Positions 14,768 through 29,035 of a stretch of 64,000 nt of DNA are shown here, one piece after another. Both the position numbers and the translations under genes were made by a program. Source of the DNA: PALSA-911 sp963743035. GTDB lineage: Bacteria; Pseudomonadota; Alphaproteobacteria; Acetobacterales; Acetobacteraceae. The stretch's first letter is position 1; every line of letters starts with the position of its first letter. Below the pieces are notes generated by a model, which was not told the DNA's origin, did no database searches, and saw only the letters and a list, made by a program, of their open reading frames with translations. Location of the stretch: positions 124,001 through 188,000 of the forward strand of contig CAVUOB010000006.1 in NCBI GenBank assembly GCA_963743035.1, written 5' to 3'.

Positions 14768-16195
14768 CTATTGCGCTGCTTCCTGGGCCGCCACCGCTTC
14801 CAGTGCGAATTCCGGCCGCCGGGCGCGGGTTTCCATCGCCCGCTCCACGGCATCGCCGACCTTCAGCACCAGCGCGTCCTCAAACGGCCGCCCGACGATC
14901 TGCAGTGCCAGCGGCAGGCCGGATGCGGTGAAGCCGTTGCAGACCGATAGGGCCGGGCTGCCGGTGACGTTGAAGGCGCGGTTGTAGAACGAGCCGCCGC
15001 CCCTGGTCATGTTGTCGAGCCCGATCGGCAGCGCCGGTTCCTTGGCGGTGGGCAGCACCAGCACGTCCACGTCCTGCATCACCGCGGCAACCTCGGCGAT
15101 CAGGCGGGAGCGGTGGCGCTGGGCGTTGATGTAGTCCGACGCCGCGACGAAGCCGCCGGCCATCAGCCGCTGGCGTCCGAACGAGCCGTACAGCTCGGGC
15201 GTGCGGGTCACGGTATCCTGGTGCAGCGAGAACGCTTCCGAGCGGGAGATGATGCTGCCGATGCCGCTATAGGTCTGGAACGAGGACAGCGTGACGTCCC
15301 GCAGCCTGGCGCCGAGCCCGGTCAGCGCCTGCAGGGACGCCTCCGTTGCCGCGATCACTTCCGGCTCGGCTGGCATGTCGTGTTCGTAGAAGTGCCGGAC
15401 CACGCCGACGCGCAGCCCGGCGATGCCGGAACCGATTCCGGCGGTGAAATCGCCCACCGGGTAATCCGCGCTGCCGGGGTCCTGCGGGTCATGCCCGGCG
15501 AGCGCCTGCATCATGATGGCGCAGTCCTCGCTGGTCCAGCACATCGGGCCGCCGTGATCGAGCGAGAAGGACAGCGGCAGGATGCCGCGGCGGCTGACCA
15601 GGCCGTAGGTCGGCTTCAGCCCGGCGATGCCGCACCAGGCGGCCGGGCCGCGGATGGAGCCGCCGGTATCCGTGCCCATGGCCCCCATCATCAGCCCCGC
15701 CGCCACGCCGGCGCCGGAGCCGGAGGAGGAGCCGGAGGGATCGCGCGACAGGTCCCAGGGATTGCGCGCCGGCGGCCAGGGCAGGTCGAAGGAGGTGCCG
15801 CCGATGGCGAATTCCCAGGTGGAGAGTTTTCCCAACACTACCGCGCCGGCCTCGCGCAGCTTGCGCACCGTGGTGGCGTCCTCCGCCGGGACGTGGTCGC
15901 GGTACAGCGCGGAATGCCCGGTCGTGGCGATGCCGGCGGTGTTGTAGATGTCCTTCAGCCCGATCGGGATGCCGTGCAGCGGGCCTTTCCAGCCGCCGGC
16001 GGCGATTTCCCGCTCGGCCCGGCTGGCGTCGGCCAGCGCGGCCGCTTCCATCACCAGGATGAACGCGTTCAGCTCGCCGTCCAGCCGCTTGATGCGGTCG
16101 AGGAAATGCCGTGTCAGCTCCACCGGCGACAATTTGCCGCTGCGGATCAGTGCAGATGCCTCTGAAATGGTCAGAAAATGCAGATCGGTTGCCAC
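14768..16195 (-). CDS. amidase (amidase-signature family), second copy
   Basis: A 475-residue amidase-signature enzyme and paralogue of 1444-2853; both share long stretches such as SFDLPWPPARNPW and LSPVELTRH. The triad is Lys81 (GLKD), the cis-Ser in GSSSG at 155-159 and nucleophile Ser180 in DTGGSIRGPA. It starts with GTG one base after the stop of the small gene before it, so the pair is translationally coupled like the first. There is no GatB nearby. No transporter gene stands beside this copy, but both pairs could serve one uptake system. Substrate unknown. Confidence 0.87.
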   Translation of the reverse strand: MATDLHFLTISEASALIRSGKLSPVELTRHFLDRIKRLDGELNAFILVMEAAALADASRAEREIAAGGWKGPLHGIPIGLKDIYNTAGIATTGHSALYRDHVPAEDATTVRKLREAGAVVLGKLSTWEFAIGGTSFDLPWPPARNPWDLSRDPSGSSSGSGAGVAAGLMMGAMGTDTGGSIRGPAAWCGIAGLKPTYGLVSRRGILPLSFSLDHGGPMCWTSEDCAIMMQALAGHDPQDPGSADYPVGDFTAGIGSGIAGLRVGVVRHFYEHDMPAEPEVIAATEASLQALTGLGARLRDVTLSSFQTYSGIGSIISRSEAFSLHQDTVTRTPELYGSFGRQRLMAGGFVAASDYINAQRHRSRLIAEVAAVMQDVDVLVLPTAKEPALPIGLDNMTRGGGSFYNRAFNVTGSPALSVCNGFTASGLPLALQIVGRPFEDALVLKVGDAVERAMETRARRPEFALEAVAAQEAAQ

Positions 16196-16196
16196 G

Positions 16197-16394
16197 TTAT
16201 TGGCCTCCTGCTTGGGATTGGGCCGGCGACAGCCGCAGTGCGATGCAGGGCTCCTCCAGATAGGGGCGGGGCGCGCGCAGCATCGCCGCGGCCGCGTCCA
16301 GCTCCGCGACCTGGGCGGCCAGCACCGCCGTTTCTTCGGCGGACAGGCGCAGGCCGAGGGCCTGCATGCGCGTTTCGAACGGAATCGCAGTCAT
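16197..16394 (-). CDS. GatC/AtzG-like small amidase partner, second copy
   Basis: A 65-residue protein directly before the second amidase. I start it at the ATG at 16394, which has AAAGGA at good spacing; an ATG two codons upstream overlaps that site. The sequence (RMQALGLRLSAEETAVLAAQ followed by a second helix and a C-terminal Leu/Pro-rich tail with YLEEPCIALRL) shares the GatC-like layout of the partner at 2850-3044, with little identity. Only position, length and helix pattern support the call. Confidence 0.62.
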   Translation of the reverse strand: MTAIPFETRMQALGLRLSAEETAVLAAQVAELDAAAAMLRAPRPYLEEPCIALRLSPAQSQAGGQ

Positions 16395-16815
16395 GGACAT
16401 CCTTTCGGGCAGGGATGGAGGGGGGTGGGCGGAACACTCCCGCCGCGCCGATGGGGGAGGGATACGGCGCGGCGGGCATCCAACGGACGATAATCCTCGC
16501 CCGCGAGAACTGCCGGCGGGCTCCGCGCCGGCCGGTTTATCAAAGCAATCCGCGTGCCATGCTCTGCCCATACGTTCGCAGGATGTGGCCTCCGGCCGCC
16601 GCTGCCGATTGCGGCGGGATTGCGGCATTGCGAAGGGGACGTCGCCCCGCTAGTTTGCACCGAATTCGTACTGCCGGTCGCACGGCCGGTAGGGCGCAGC
16701 CATGACAAACTGGCGGCATGCGTCAGCCCGCTGCGGCGGGTATGGACGTCACGGCCAATTCCGCCATGCGTTTCGCAGGGTGGATACGGTCAGAGATCAA
16801 TGAGGAACGATTGCG
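16395..16815 (+). other. 421-base gene-free region upstream of gltB
   Basis: No convincing gene. It must hold the gltB promoter and the minus-strand promoter of the second amidase pair. The gltB ATG has GAGGAA eight bases upstream. Several G/C-rich inverted segments occur (for example around 16433-16470 and 16590-16620), but I see no recognisable riboswitch, and no clear NtrC/sigma54 -24/-12 pair. Confidence 0.5.
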
Positions 16816-21479
<4,664 letters not shown>

Positions 21480-21522
21480 GCCGCCGCGCAATAGCTCCCG
21501 CGACCGCTGGAAAGGTTTGAAG

Positions 21523-22974
<1,452 letters not shown>

Positions 22975-23010
22975 GGCGGCCGGAGGGCGGGCTTCGGCCC
23001 CCCTTCTTCA

Positions 23011-23106
23011 GTTTGTGATGCGTGGCATTAACTAGCTGGTGATGCGCTGCATTAACTAGCTGGTGATGCGCTGCATTAACTAGCTGGTGATGCGTGGCAT
23101 CAACGG
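23011..23106. repeat. four tandem 24-bp repeats, each carrying a stop codon
   Basis: Units start at 23011, 23035, 23059 and 23083. The two middle units are identical; the outer ones differ from them by a few bases. Read on the minus strand, each encodes LM(P/Q)RIT(S/N) and a stop in the same frame. The unit at 23083 is the true end of the gene at 23080-23604, so the array looks like slippage duplication of a gene's last codons plus its stop. Confidence 0.9.
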
Positions 23107-23604
23107 CCGGCACATCCGCACGCCCTCGGCGGTGGCGAAGGATGTGGCGATGAACGCCATGTCCACCACCGCGATCGCGCGGCGGCGGACATTGCCGTCC
23201 AGGCCGGCGGCTTCCATCCACTGCATGTCCAGCATGTCGACGCAGCGCGAGGCCGGCACGCCGTCCTCGATCACCGCCAGCCATTGGTCCATGCGCACCT
23301 CCGGCGTGTGCTCCACGCCGGTGAACAGGTTGCGGTGCCAGTTCGGCATCTTGTGCTGCCATTCGCCGGTGCCGCCGGGGCCGGCCTTGGCGCGGTACGG
23401 CTCGCTGGTGAACAGCCCGGGCCCGGAAACCTCGTGCAGCGCGACGAAGGGCGAGGCGTGCGGCTCCATCGCCTCGAAACGCTGGCTGGCGCGGAAGCCG
23501 GGAATGGTCAGCAGCATCTTCTGGTGCGAGAGGTACCAGGCCTCCCATTCGGCGCGGCGATGCAGTTCGCTCTCGGCCAGCGCCATTTCGACCATGTAGA
23601 TCAT
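23080..23604 (-). CDS. conserved hypothetical protein, possible dimeric alpha/beta-barrel fold
   Basis: A 174-residue protein that I do not recognise with certainty. The first half (YMVEMALAESELHRRAEWEA, then LTIPGFRASQRFEA and VALHEVSGPGLF) looks like the ferredoxin-like alpha/beta barrel of EthD/monooxygenase-type small proteins. The second half has several Trp residues and no clear motif. The ATG at 23604 follows GAAGGAAA. It faces gltD convergently and is divergent from the small membrane-protein gene at 23682. Its 3' end has been tandemly repeated three further times (23011-23082) without changing the protein, because each unit has its own stop. Confidence 0.6.
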   Translation of the reverse strand: MIYMVEMALAESELHRRAEWEAWYLSHQKMLLTIPGFRASQRFEAMEPHASPFVALHEVSGPGLFTSEPYRAKAGPGGTGEWQHKMPNWHRNLFTGVEHTPEVRMDQWLAVIEDGVPASRCVDMLDMQWMEAAGLDGNVRRRAIAVVDMAFIATSFATAEGVRMCRPLMPRITS

Positions 23605-23681
23605 CGGGTTGTTTCCTTCTCTTATTGGGTCTCCGGTCGGGTGCCTTGCATCGGCGCGACGCAGTCACCTAGCGTCCCTGC

Positions 23682-23909
23682 ATGGAACATGCCCATTACA
23701 AGACCCTCCACGCCCTGCTGCGCCACAAGCACTGGCTTCCCGAGGCTGCAGCCGCGATCTGCGCCGCTGCCGGGGCCTGGGGGCTGCTGCGCACCGGCTA
23801 CCTCGACTTCCTGTTCGCCGGCCTGGCGCTCGGCGCCGTTGCCTATGTCGCGGTCAAGGCTGCACTGGAGCTGGTGCATGTGATCACCGACAGGTTGCTG
23901 CCGAAATAG
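23682..23909 (+). CDS. small hydrophobic membrane protein
   Basis: A 75-residue protein with two hydrophobic segments, about 22-36 (AAAAICAAAGAWGLL) and 41-60 (LDFLFAGLALGAVAYVAVKA), and a His/Lys-rich N-terminus (HYKTLHALLRHKHW). It would be a two-helix membrane protein. No strong Shine-Dalgarno site is visible before the ATG, and no family is recognised. It ends 3 bases before the convergent dehydrogenase gene. Its coding status rests mainly on its position in an otherwise empty gap. Confidence 0.45.
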   Translation: MEHAHYKTLHALLRHKHWLPEAAAAICAAAGAWGLLRTGYLDFLFAGLALGAVAYVAVKAALELVHVITDRLLPK

Positions 23910-23912
23910 GCC

Positions 23913-24791
23913 TCAGGCCCGGACCTGCGTATCCAGCGCCTTTTCGTAGACCTGGATCATCGTGGTGGTGTCGTTGCCGCCCATGCCCATGCCGCGGGCC
24001 ATGCGCATCAGGCTCATGACCTGCGGCGCGATCATGCCGGGCACGCCGAGTTCGTCGGCCAGCTCCAGCGCCAGGCGCAGGTCCTTGTGCGCGAGATCGA
24101 GCGCGAAGGTGGGCTTGAAATCGCCGGCGAAGCTCTTGTTGGCAACCGAACGGTAGCCCGAGGAGAAGCCGGAGGCGTTGGAGATCACCTGGTCCAGCTT
24201 CTTCAGGTCGATGCCCGATTTCGCGCCCAGCACCAGCGCTTCCGCGGCGGCGGCCATGTTGCAGAAGGCCAGCATGTTGTTGATCAGCTTGGCCACCGAG
24301 CCCATGCCGACATCGCCGACATGCACCACTTCCGAACTGAACGAGTTCAGCAGCGGGCGCTGCGCGTCGCATACCTTCTCGTCGCCGCCGACCATGATGA
24401 CGATGGTGCCGTCGGTCGCGCGCGGGGTGCCGCCGCTGACCGGCGCTTCCAGCATCGGGATGCCCTTGGCCGCCAGCGCCGCGTGCACCCGCCGCGCCAC
24501 GGTGGGCGAGTTGGTGCTGAGGTCGATATAGACCGTGCCCGGCCGCGCATTGGCGGCGATCACGGCGGCGACTTCCTCCACGTGTTTGGGCATCGGCAGG
24601 GAGGTGATCACCACGTCGGAGCGTGCCGCCACATCGGCGACCGAGGCGCCGGCGGAGGCGCCGAGATCCGTGCAGGCTTTCACTGCGTCGGCATTCAGGT
24701 CGAACACGATGACCTCGTGGTTCGTGTTCCCGATGATGTTGCGGCACATGGGCCCACCCATATTGCCGACCCCGATGAACCCGACCTTCAT
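23913..24791 (-). CDS. NAD(P)-dependent beta-hydroxyacid dehydrogenase (3-hydroxyisobutyrate dehydrogenase type)
   Basis: A 292-residue enzyme of the beta-hydroxyacid dehydrogenase family, which oxidises short hydroxy acids such as 3-hydroxyisobutyrate or tartronate semialdehyde. The dinucleotide motif GVGNMG is at 7-12, the substrate-binding APVSGG at 116-121 and the catalytic Lys168 in GSVAKLINNML. The D31 after the second strand (VIVFDLN) favours NAD over NADP. It stands alone on the minus strand between the small membrane protein and the ABC system on the plus strand. The precise substrate cannot be told. Confidence 0.87.
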   Translation of the reverse strand: MKVGFIGVGNMGGPMCRNIIGNTNHEVIVFDLNADAVKACTDLGASAGASVADVAARSDVVITSLPMPKHVEEVAAVIAANARPGTVYIDLSTNSPTVARRVHAALAAKGIPMLEAPVSGGTPRATDGTIVIMVGGDEKVCDAQRPLLNSFSSEVVHVGDVGMGSVAKLINNMLAFCNMAAAAEALVLGAKSGIDLKKLDQVISNASGFSSGYRSVANKSFAGDFKPTFALDLAHKDLRLALELADELGVPGMIAPQVMSLMRMARGMGMGGNDTTTMIQVYEKALDTQVRA

Positions 24792-24919
24792 GGCATTTCC
24801 CCCGATTGGAATTTATGCCGGCGAGACTGCGTGCGGATCGCCGAGGGGTCAATTGCCCGGTCCGGCTTTGCCCGCCGGCGACATGACAAACTTCGTCATT
24901 GACACCAACGGCGCGGCAA

Positions 24920-26782
24920 ATGCAGACAGCCGGAAAGCCGGCGAAAACAGCCGGGCCATCTTCAGGGAAGCAGCATCCGGGAATGCCATTGGCCGATCTC
25001 ACGCCCGCCGCGTCCGACGCGGCCTCTCTGCCGGCATCGGGCCGCTCCGTCGCCGCGCCGGCCGCCGGCTCGGGCCGGGCGCTGGCCTGGTTATGGTCGG
25101 GGTCGCTGATCGCCGCGCTGACCTTCCTGGTGCTGTACCCCACCGCGATGCTGCTGGTGGGCGCGCTGACCACCACCAATCCGGTGGTGGAGGGCTACCG
25201 TCTGTCGGACCTGTCGCTGGCCGGCTTCGCCGCCGTTCTCGCCAACGAGAACGTCTATGGCGCGCTGGCCAATTCCCTGCTGGCCTGCGGCGGGGGTACC
25301 GTGCTGGCGGTGGCGATCGGGCTGGCCTTCGCCTGGATCGTGGTGCGTACCAACACCCCCTGCAAGGCGCTGATCGCCAGCGCCGGCATGTTGCCGCTGT
25401 TCGTGCCACCGCTGGTGGCCGGGGTGGCCTGGTCCATCCTGGGCTCGCCGAAGACCGGGCTGCTGAACCTGATCCTGGGCTCGATGGGGATCGGGTGGCG
25501 GGTGGATTTCTATTCGATGTCCGGCATGATCTTCGTGTTCGGCATCTACTACGCGCCCTATGTCTACATGTTCACCGCCTCCGCGCTGCGCAACATGGAC
25601 CCGGCGCTGGAGGAGGCCTCGGAGATTTCCGGCGCGCATCCGGTGCGCACGCTGTGGACGGTGACGTTTCCGCTGATCCTGCCGGCCATCATCTCCGGCA
25701 CGCTGCTGTCCTTCGTGGTGATGCTGGGGATCTACGGCATTCCCGCCGCGCTGGGACAGCCGGCCAATATTTCGCTGCTGACGACCTATATCTTCGCGCT
25801 GACCGCCTGGTCGCCGCCGCTGTACAACACCGCTGCCGCGGTGGCTGTCATGCTGATGGTGGTGACCGGCTTCCTGGTGTTCCTGCAGCAGAAGGTGCTG
25901 TCCGGCCGCAGCTTCACCACCGTCGCCGGCAAGGCGTTCCGCCCGCGGGCGCTGAATTTGGGCAGATGGCGGTTCTTCACCCTCGGCCTGGCGATGGTCT
26001 ATCTGTTCGTCGTGGTGGTGCTGCCGATCCTGGCGCTGCTGGTGGCCGGGTTCCGCAAGTTCCTGTTCGTGCGCAACCTCGCCAGCCTGGTGGATACGAA
26101 ACAATATAGCTGGATCCATTTCCAGAAGCTGTTCGAGAATTCGGCGACGATCTCCTCCATCGTCAACACGATGAAGGTGGGCGTGATCACCGCGGTGATC
26201 GGCGGGCTGCTGTCCTTCGCCATCGGCTACACCATCACCCGCACCCGCGCGCCGGGGCGGCGCAGCATCGACGTGATCTCCACCATTCCCGTGGCCATTC
26301 CGGGCCTGGTCATCGGCGTCGCCTATCTCTGGGCCTGGATCGGCTTGCCGGGCGGGCTGTACGGCACGCTGTGGATCCTGGCGCTGGCCTTCGTGGCGCG
26401 CTTCATCCCCGATACCGTCAAGGCGCTGTCCACGTCGCTGATGCAGATCCACAAGGAACTGGAGGAGGCGGCCTGGATCTGCGGACGCGGCACGCTGAGC
26501 ACGATCTTCACCGTGGTGCTGCCGCTGGCCCGGCCGGGCGTGGTGGCGGGCATGACCCTGCTGTTCATCCTCAGCATCCGCGAGCTCGGGTCCTCGCTGT
26601 TCCTCTATTCCAGCGACACGATGGTGATGGCGGTGCAGCTGCTCGGCTTCTACGAGGGCGGCAATCTCGGCATCACCGCGGCCTTCAGCCTGGTGCAGAT
26701 GGTGCTGCTGGCGGTGCTGATCAACATAACCAACCGGCTGTCGCGCGGGGCGTCGCAGAACGGCGTCGTCCGCTCCGGCTAA
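24920..26782 (+). CDS. two-domain ABC permease, iron(III)/FbpB-ThiP type
   Basis: About 620 residues with two fused permease halves and roughly 12 membrane helices. Each half has a coupling loop: EEASEISGAHPVRTLWTVTF and EEAAWICGRGTLSTIFTVVL. This fusion is characteristic of importers for ferric ion, thiamine, phosphonates and some organic acids. The start is uncertain: I use the ATG at 24920, but TTG at 24899 and ATG at 24983 are in frame and none has a strong ribosome site. It is first in an operon with the binding protein (35 bases downstream) and ATPase. A 15-bp direct repeat covers its stop codon. Confidence 0.85.
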   Translation: MQTAGKPAKTAGPSSGKQHPGMPLADLTPAASDAASLPASGRSVAAPAAGSGRALAWLWSGSLIAALTFLVLYPTAMLLVGALTTTNPVVEGYRLSDLSLAGFAAVLANENVYGALANSLLACGGGTVLAVAIGLAFAWIVVRTNTPCKALIASAGMLPLFVPPLVAGVAWSILGSPKTGLLNLILGSMGIGWRVDFYSMSGMIFVFGIYYAPYVYMFTASALRNMDPALEEASEISGAHPVRTLWTVTFPLILPAIISGTLLSFVVMLGIYGIPAALGQPANISLLTTYIFALTAWSPPLYNTAAAVAVMLMVVTGFLVFLQQKVLSGRSFTTVAGKAFRPRALNLGRWRFFTLGLAMVYLFVVVVLPILALLVAGFRKFLFVRNLASLVDTKQYSWIHFQKLFENSATISSIVNTMKVGVITAVIGGLLSFAIGYTITRTRAPGRRSIDVISTIPVAIPGLVIGVAYLWAWIGLPGGLYGTLWILALAFVARFIPDTVKALSTSLMQIHKELEEAAWICGRGTLSTIFTVVLPLARPGVVAGMTLLFILSIRELGSSLFLYSSDTMVMAVQLLGFYEGGNLGITAAFSLVQMVLLAVLINITNRLSRGASQNGVVRSG

Positions 26783-26807
26783 TTTTCTCAGGGCTAATTT
26801 TCTCAGG
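26777..26807. repeat. direct repeat of 15 bp spanning the permease stop codon
   Basis: GGCTAATTTTCTCAGG occurs twice with a period of 15 bases (26777 and 26792). The first copy holds the TAA stop of the permease gene; the second duplicates it in the same frame, just before the ribosome site of the next gene. Confidence 0.75.
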
Positions 26808-26816
26808 GGGAAACAG

Positions 26817-27861
26817 ATGACCAAATCGAGCCTCACGCGCCGCCGGGTTTTGGCAACGACAGCGGCCATCGGCAGCTTCGCCATCGCCGGGGGCGCCCGT
26901 TCGGCGAAATTCCAGCCGGCCGCCTCGCTGGTGGAGGCCGCGCGCAAGGAAGGCCGCGTGGTGGTCTACACCGCGTCCTTCACCGAGGTGATGCAGGAGG
27001 TGGTGAACGACTTCAACAAGCGCTTCCCGTTCATCAAGGTGGAGGTGGTGCGCGCTTCCGGCGGGCAGCTGATCACCCGGGTGCAGACCGAGGCCGCGGC
27101 GGGCAAGCTGACGGCCGACGTGGTGGATCATTCCGACCGGGCGCTGATGAAGCGGATCGAGGATCTGTTCCAGGATTACGCGCCGCCGAACGCCGCCGAC
27201 TACCTGGAAGAGTTCTCGCGTGTCGGCGAAGCTCTGGCCGACCATCACGCCGTGCTGGGTGATCGCCAGCCAGTCCGAGCTGCAGAAGAACCCGCCCAAG
27301 ACCTGGTGGGATCTGTGCAAGCCGGAATATGCCAACGGCCAGATCGGCATCGTCATCGGCCCGTCCGGCGGCACGACGTGGTCGCGCATCATGTTCGAGC
27401 GCCAGGTGCTGGGCGAGGATTACTGGCCGAAGCAGGCGGCGGTGAAGCCGCGGCTGTATCCCTCCGGCGCGCCGCTGTCGGATGCGCTGGTGCGCGGGGA
27501 GGTGACGATCGCGCCGCTGATCCACAACATCATCTACCCGAAGAAGCGCGACGGCGCGCCGGTGGAGATCGCCTTCCCGCCCGAGGGCATTCCGGTCTGT
27601 CCCTACGCCTCCGGCATTCCGAAAAGCGCGCAGCATCCGAACGCGGCGCGGCTGTTCCTGGACTACATGCTGTCGGAGGACGGGCAGATCTTCTCGATCC
27701 GGGAACAGGGCAACCTGACCTCGCTGAAGGTGCCGCCGGTGTTGCCGGAGGGCTTCGATCCCAAGGTGGAGAAGATCTGGGTGCCGGATTTCGAACAGTC
27801 GGAGAAGCTGCACGATCCCTGGCTGGCGGAGTGGAACAAGGTCTTCGGCTACCGGCAATAG
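26817..27861 (+). CDS. ABC transporter substrate-binding protein, iron/thiamine (family 1) type, frameshifted
   Basis: The periplasmic binding protein of the FbpABC-like system. A twin-arginine-like signal (LTRRRVLATTAAIGSFAIAGG) suggests Tat export. The mature part has EGRVVVYTASF, the EIAFPPEGIPVCPY-type strand and the FLDYMLSEDGQ segment near the end. The Tyr pair that binds iron in FbpA is not obvious, so the ligand may be organic. An extra C at about 27219 (TCG C GTG) breaks the frame; removing it gives 347 residues with a good match on both sides. The ATG follows CAGGGGGAAA. Confidence 0.83.
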
Positions 27862-27875
27862 GCCAGGGCTGACGC

Positions 27876-28962
27876 ATGTCCACCGAACTGCGCATCGAGC
27901 ATCTGCGAAAGGTCTTCCCCACCGGCAAGCCGGCGGTGGACGATGTCAGCTTTACCATCGCGGCGGGGGAGATCGTGGCGCTGCTCGGTCCCTCCGGCTG
28001 CGGCAAGACCACGACCTTGCGCTGCGTGGCGGGGCTGGAGCACCCGAGTTCCGGGCGCATCCGCATCGGCGGCGCCGTCTATTCCGATCCCGAGGCGGGG
28101 GTGCTGGTGGCGCCGCGCTCGCGCAATGTGGGGATGGTGTTCCAGTCCTACGCGGTCTGGCCGCACATGACGGTGCGCCAGAACGTGATCTATCCGCTGC
28201 GCAACCGAAAATTGTCGCGCGCCGAGATCGACCGGCGGATGGCGGAGGTGCTGGAGCTGGTCGACCTGACGCAATATGCCGACCGTCCGGTGACGGCGCT
28301 GTCGGGCGGGCAGATGCAGCGCGTGGCGCTGGCGCGCAGCATGGTCTACCAGCCGCAGCTTCTGCTGCTGGACGAGCCGCTGTCCAACCTGGATGCGCAA
28401 TTGCGGCTGCGGCTGCGCGACGATCTGCGCCGCATCATCAAGCTGGCCGGGCTGACGGCGCTGTACGTGACGCACGACCAGACCGAGGCGGTGGTGCTGG
28501 GCGACCGGATCGGGGTGATGCGCGACGGCAGGCTGCTGCAGATGGATACGCCGGAAACCATCTACAACCGCCCGGCGGATCTGTTCGTCGCCGGCTTCAC
28601 CGGCGCCTCCAACCGCATCGACGGCAGACTGGTAGAGCTGGAGCGGCGGTTTCGGCACGGTGGAGACCCCGTCCGGCCACCGGCTGACCGCGCTGCTGCC
28701 GGCTGGTGCCGCGATCGGCGCGTCCGTGCGGCTGGCGCTGCGGCCGGATAATCTGGTGTTCAACCCGGCGGGCGAGGGGCCGAACCGGTTCACCGCCAGG
28801 GTGCTGTCGCAGCGCTATCAGGGCGTGCAGACCTTGTACGAGCTGGAGCTGTTCGGCGCCGGGATCGAGGTGCTGGAGGTCGGCTCCGCCGCGCATCACA
28901 AGGTGGGCAGCGACGTGACGATCGCGCTGCCGCCGGAGACCTGCTGGGCCTATCCGGCCTAG
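27876..28962 (+). CDS. ABC transporter ATPase, FbpC/PotA type, frameshifted near C-terminus
   Basis: The ATPase of the same importer, 14 bases after the binding protein. Walker A GPSGCGKT is at 38-45, the signature LSGGQ follows, and Walker B is LLLLDEPLSNLD. The C-terminal TOBE-like domain (SVRLALRPDNLVF) is in another frame because of an extra C at about 28644 (GAG C GGC). Removing it gives 361 residues, normal for this family. The ATPase core is upstream of the lesion. Substrate unknown. Confidence 0.83.
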
Positions 28963-29035
28963 GGAAAGCCGGCGCCCTTGCCGGCGCGGCATTCTGATCC
29001 GATCCTGTGGCGAGAAAATAACACGGGAGGAACAG

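Noticed and set aside
1444..16394. GatCAB tRNA amidotransferase subunits
   Set aside because: No GatB gene is near either amidase, and gatCAB is normally a single set; two coupled pairs with transporter context fit catabolic amidases.
16395..16815. Riboswitch or small RNA upstream of gltB
   Set aside because: No recognised aptamer core or terminator/antiterminator pair could be drawn; only unspecific GC-rich inverted segments.
23011..23106. CRISPR array
   Set aside because: Units abut without spacers and are explained by duplication of a gene's 3' end. No cas genes are present.
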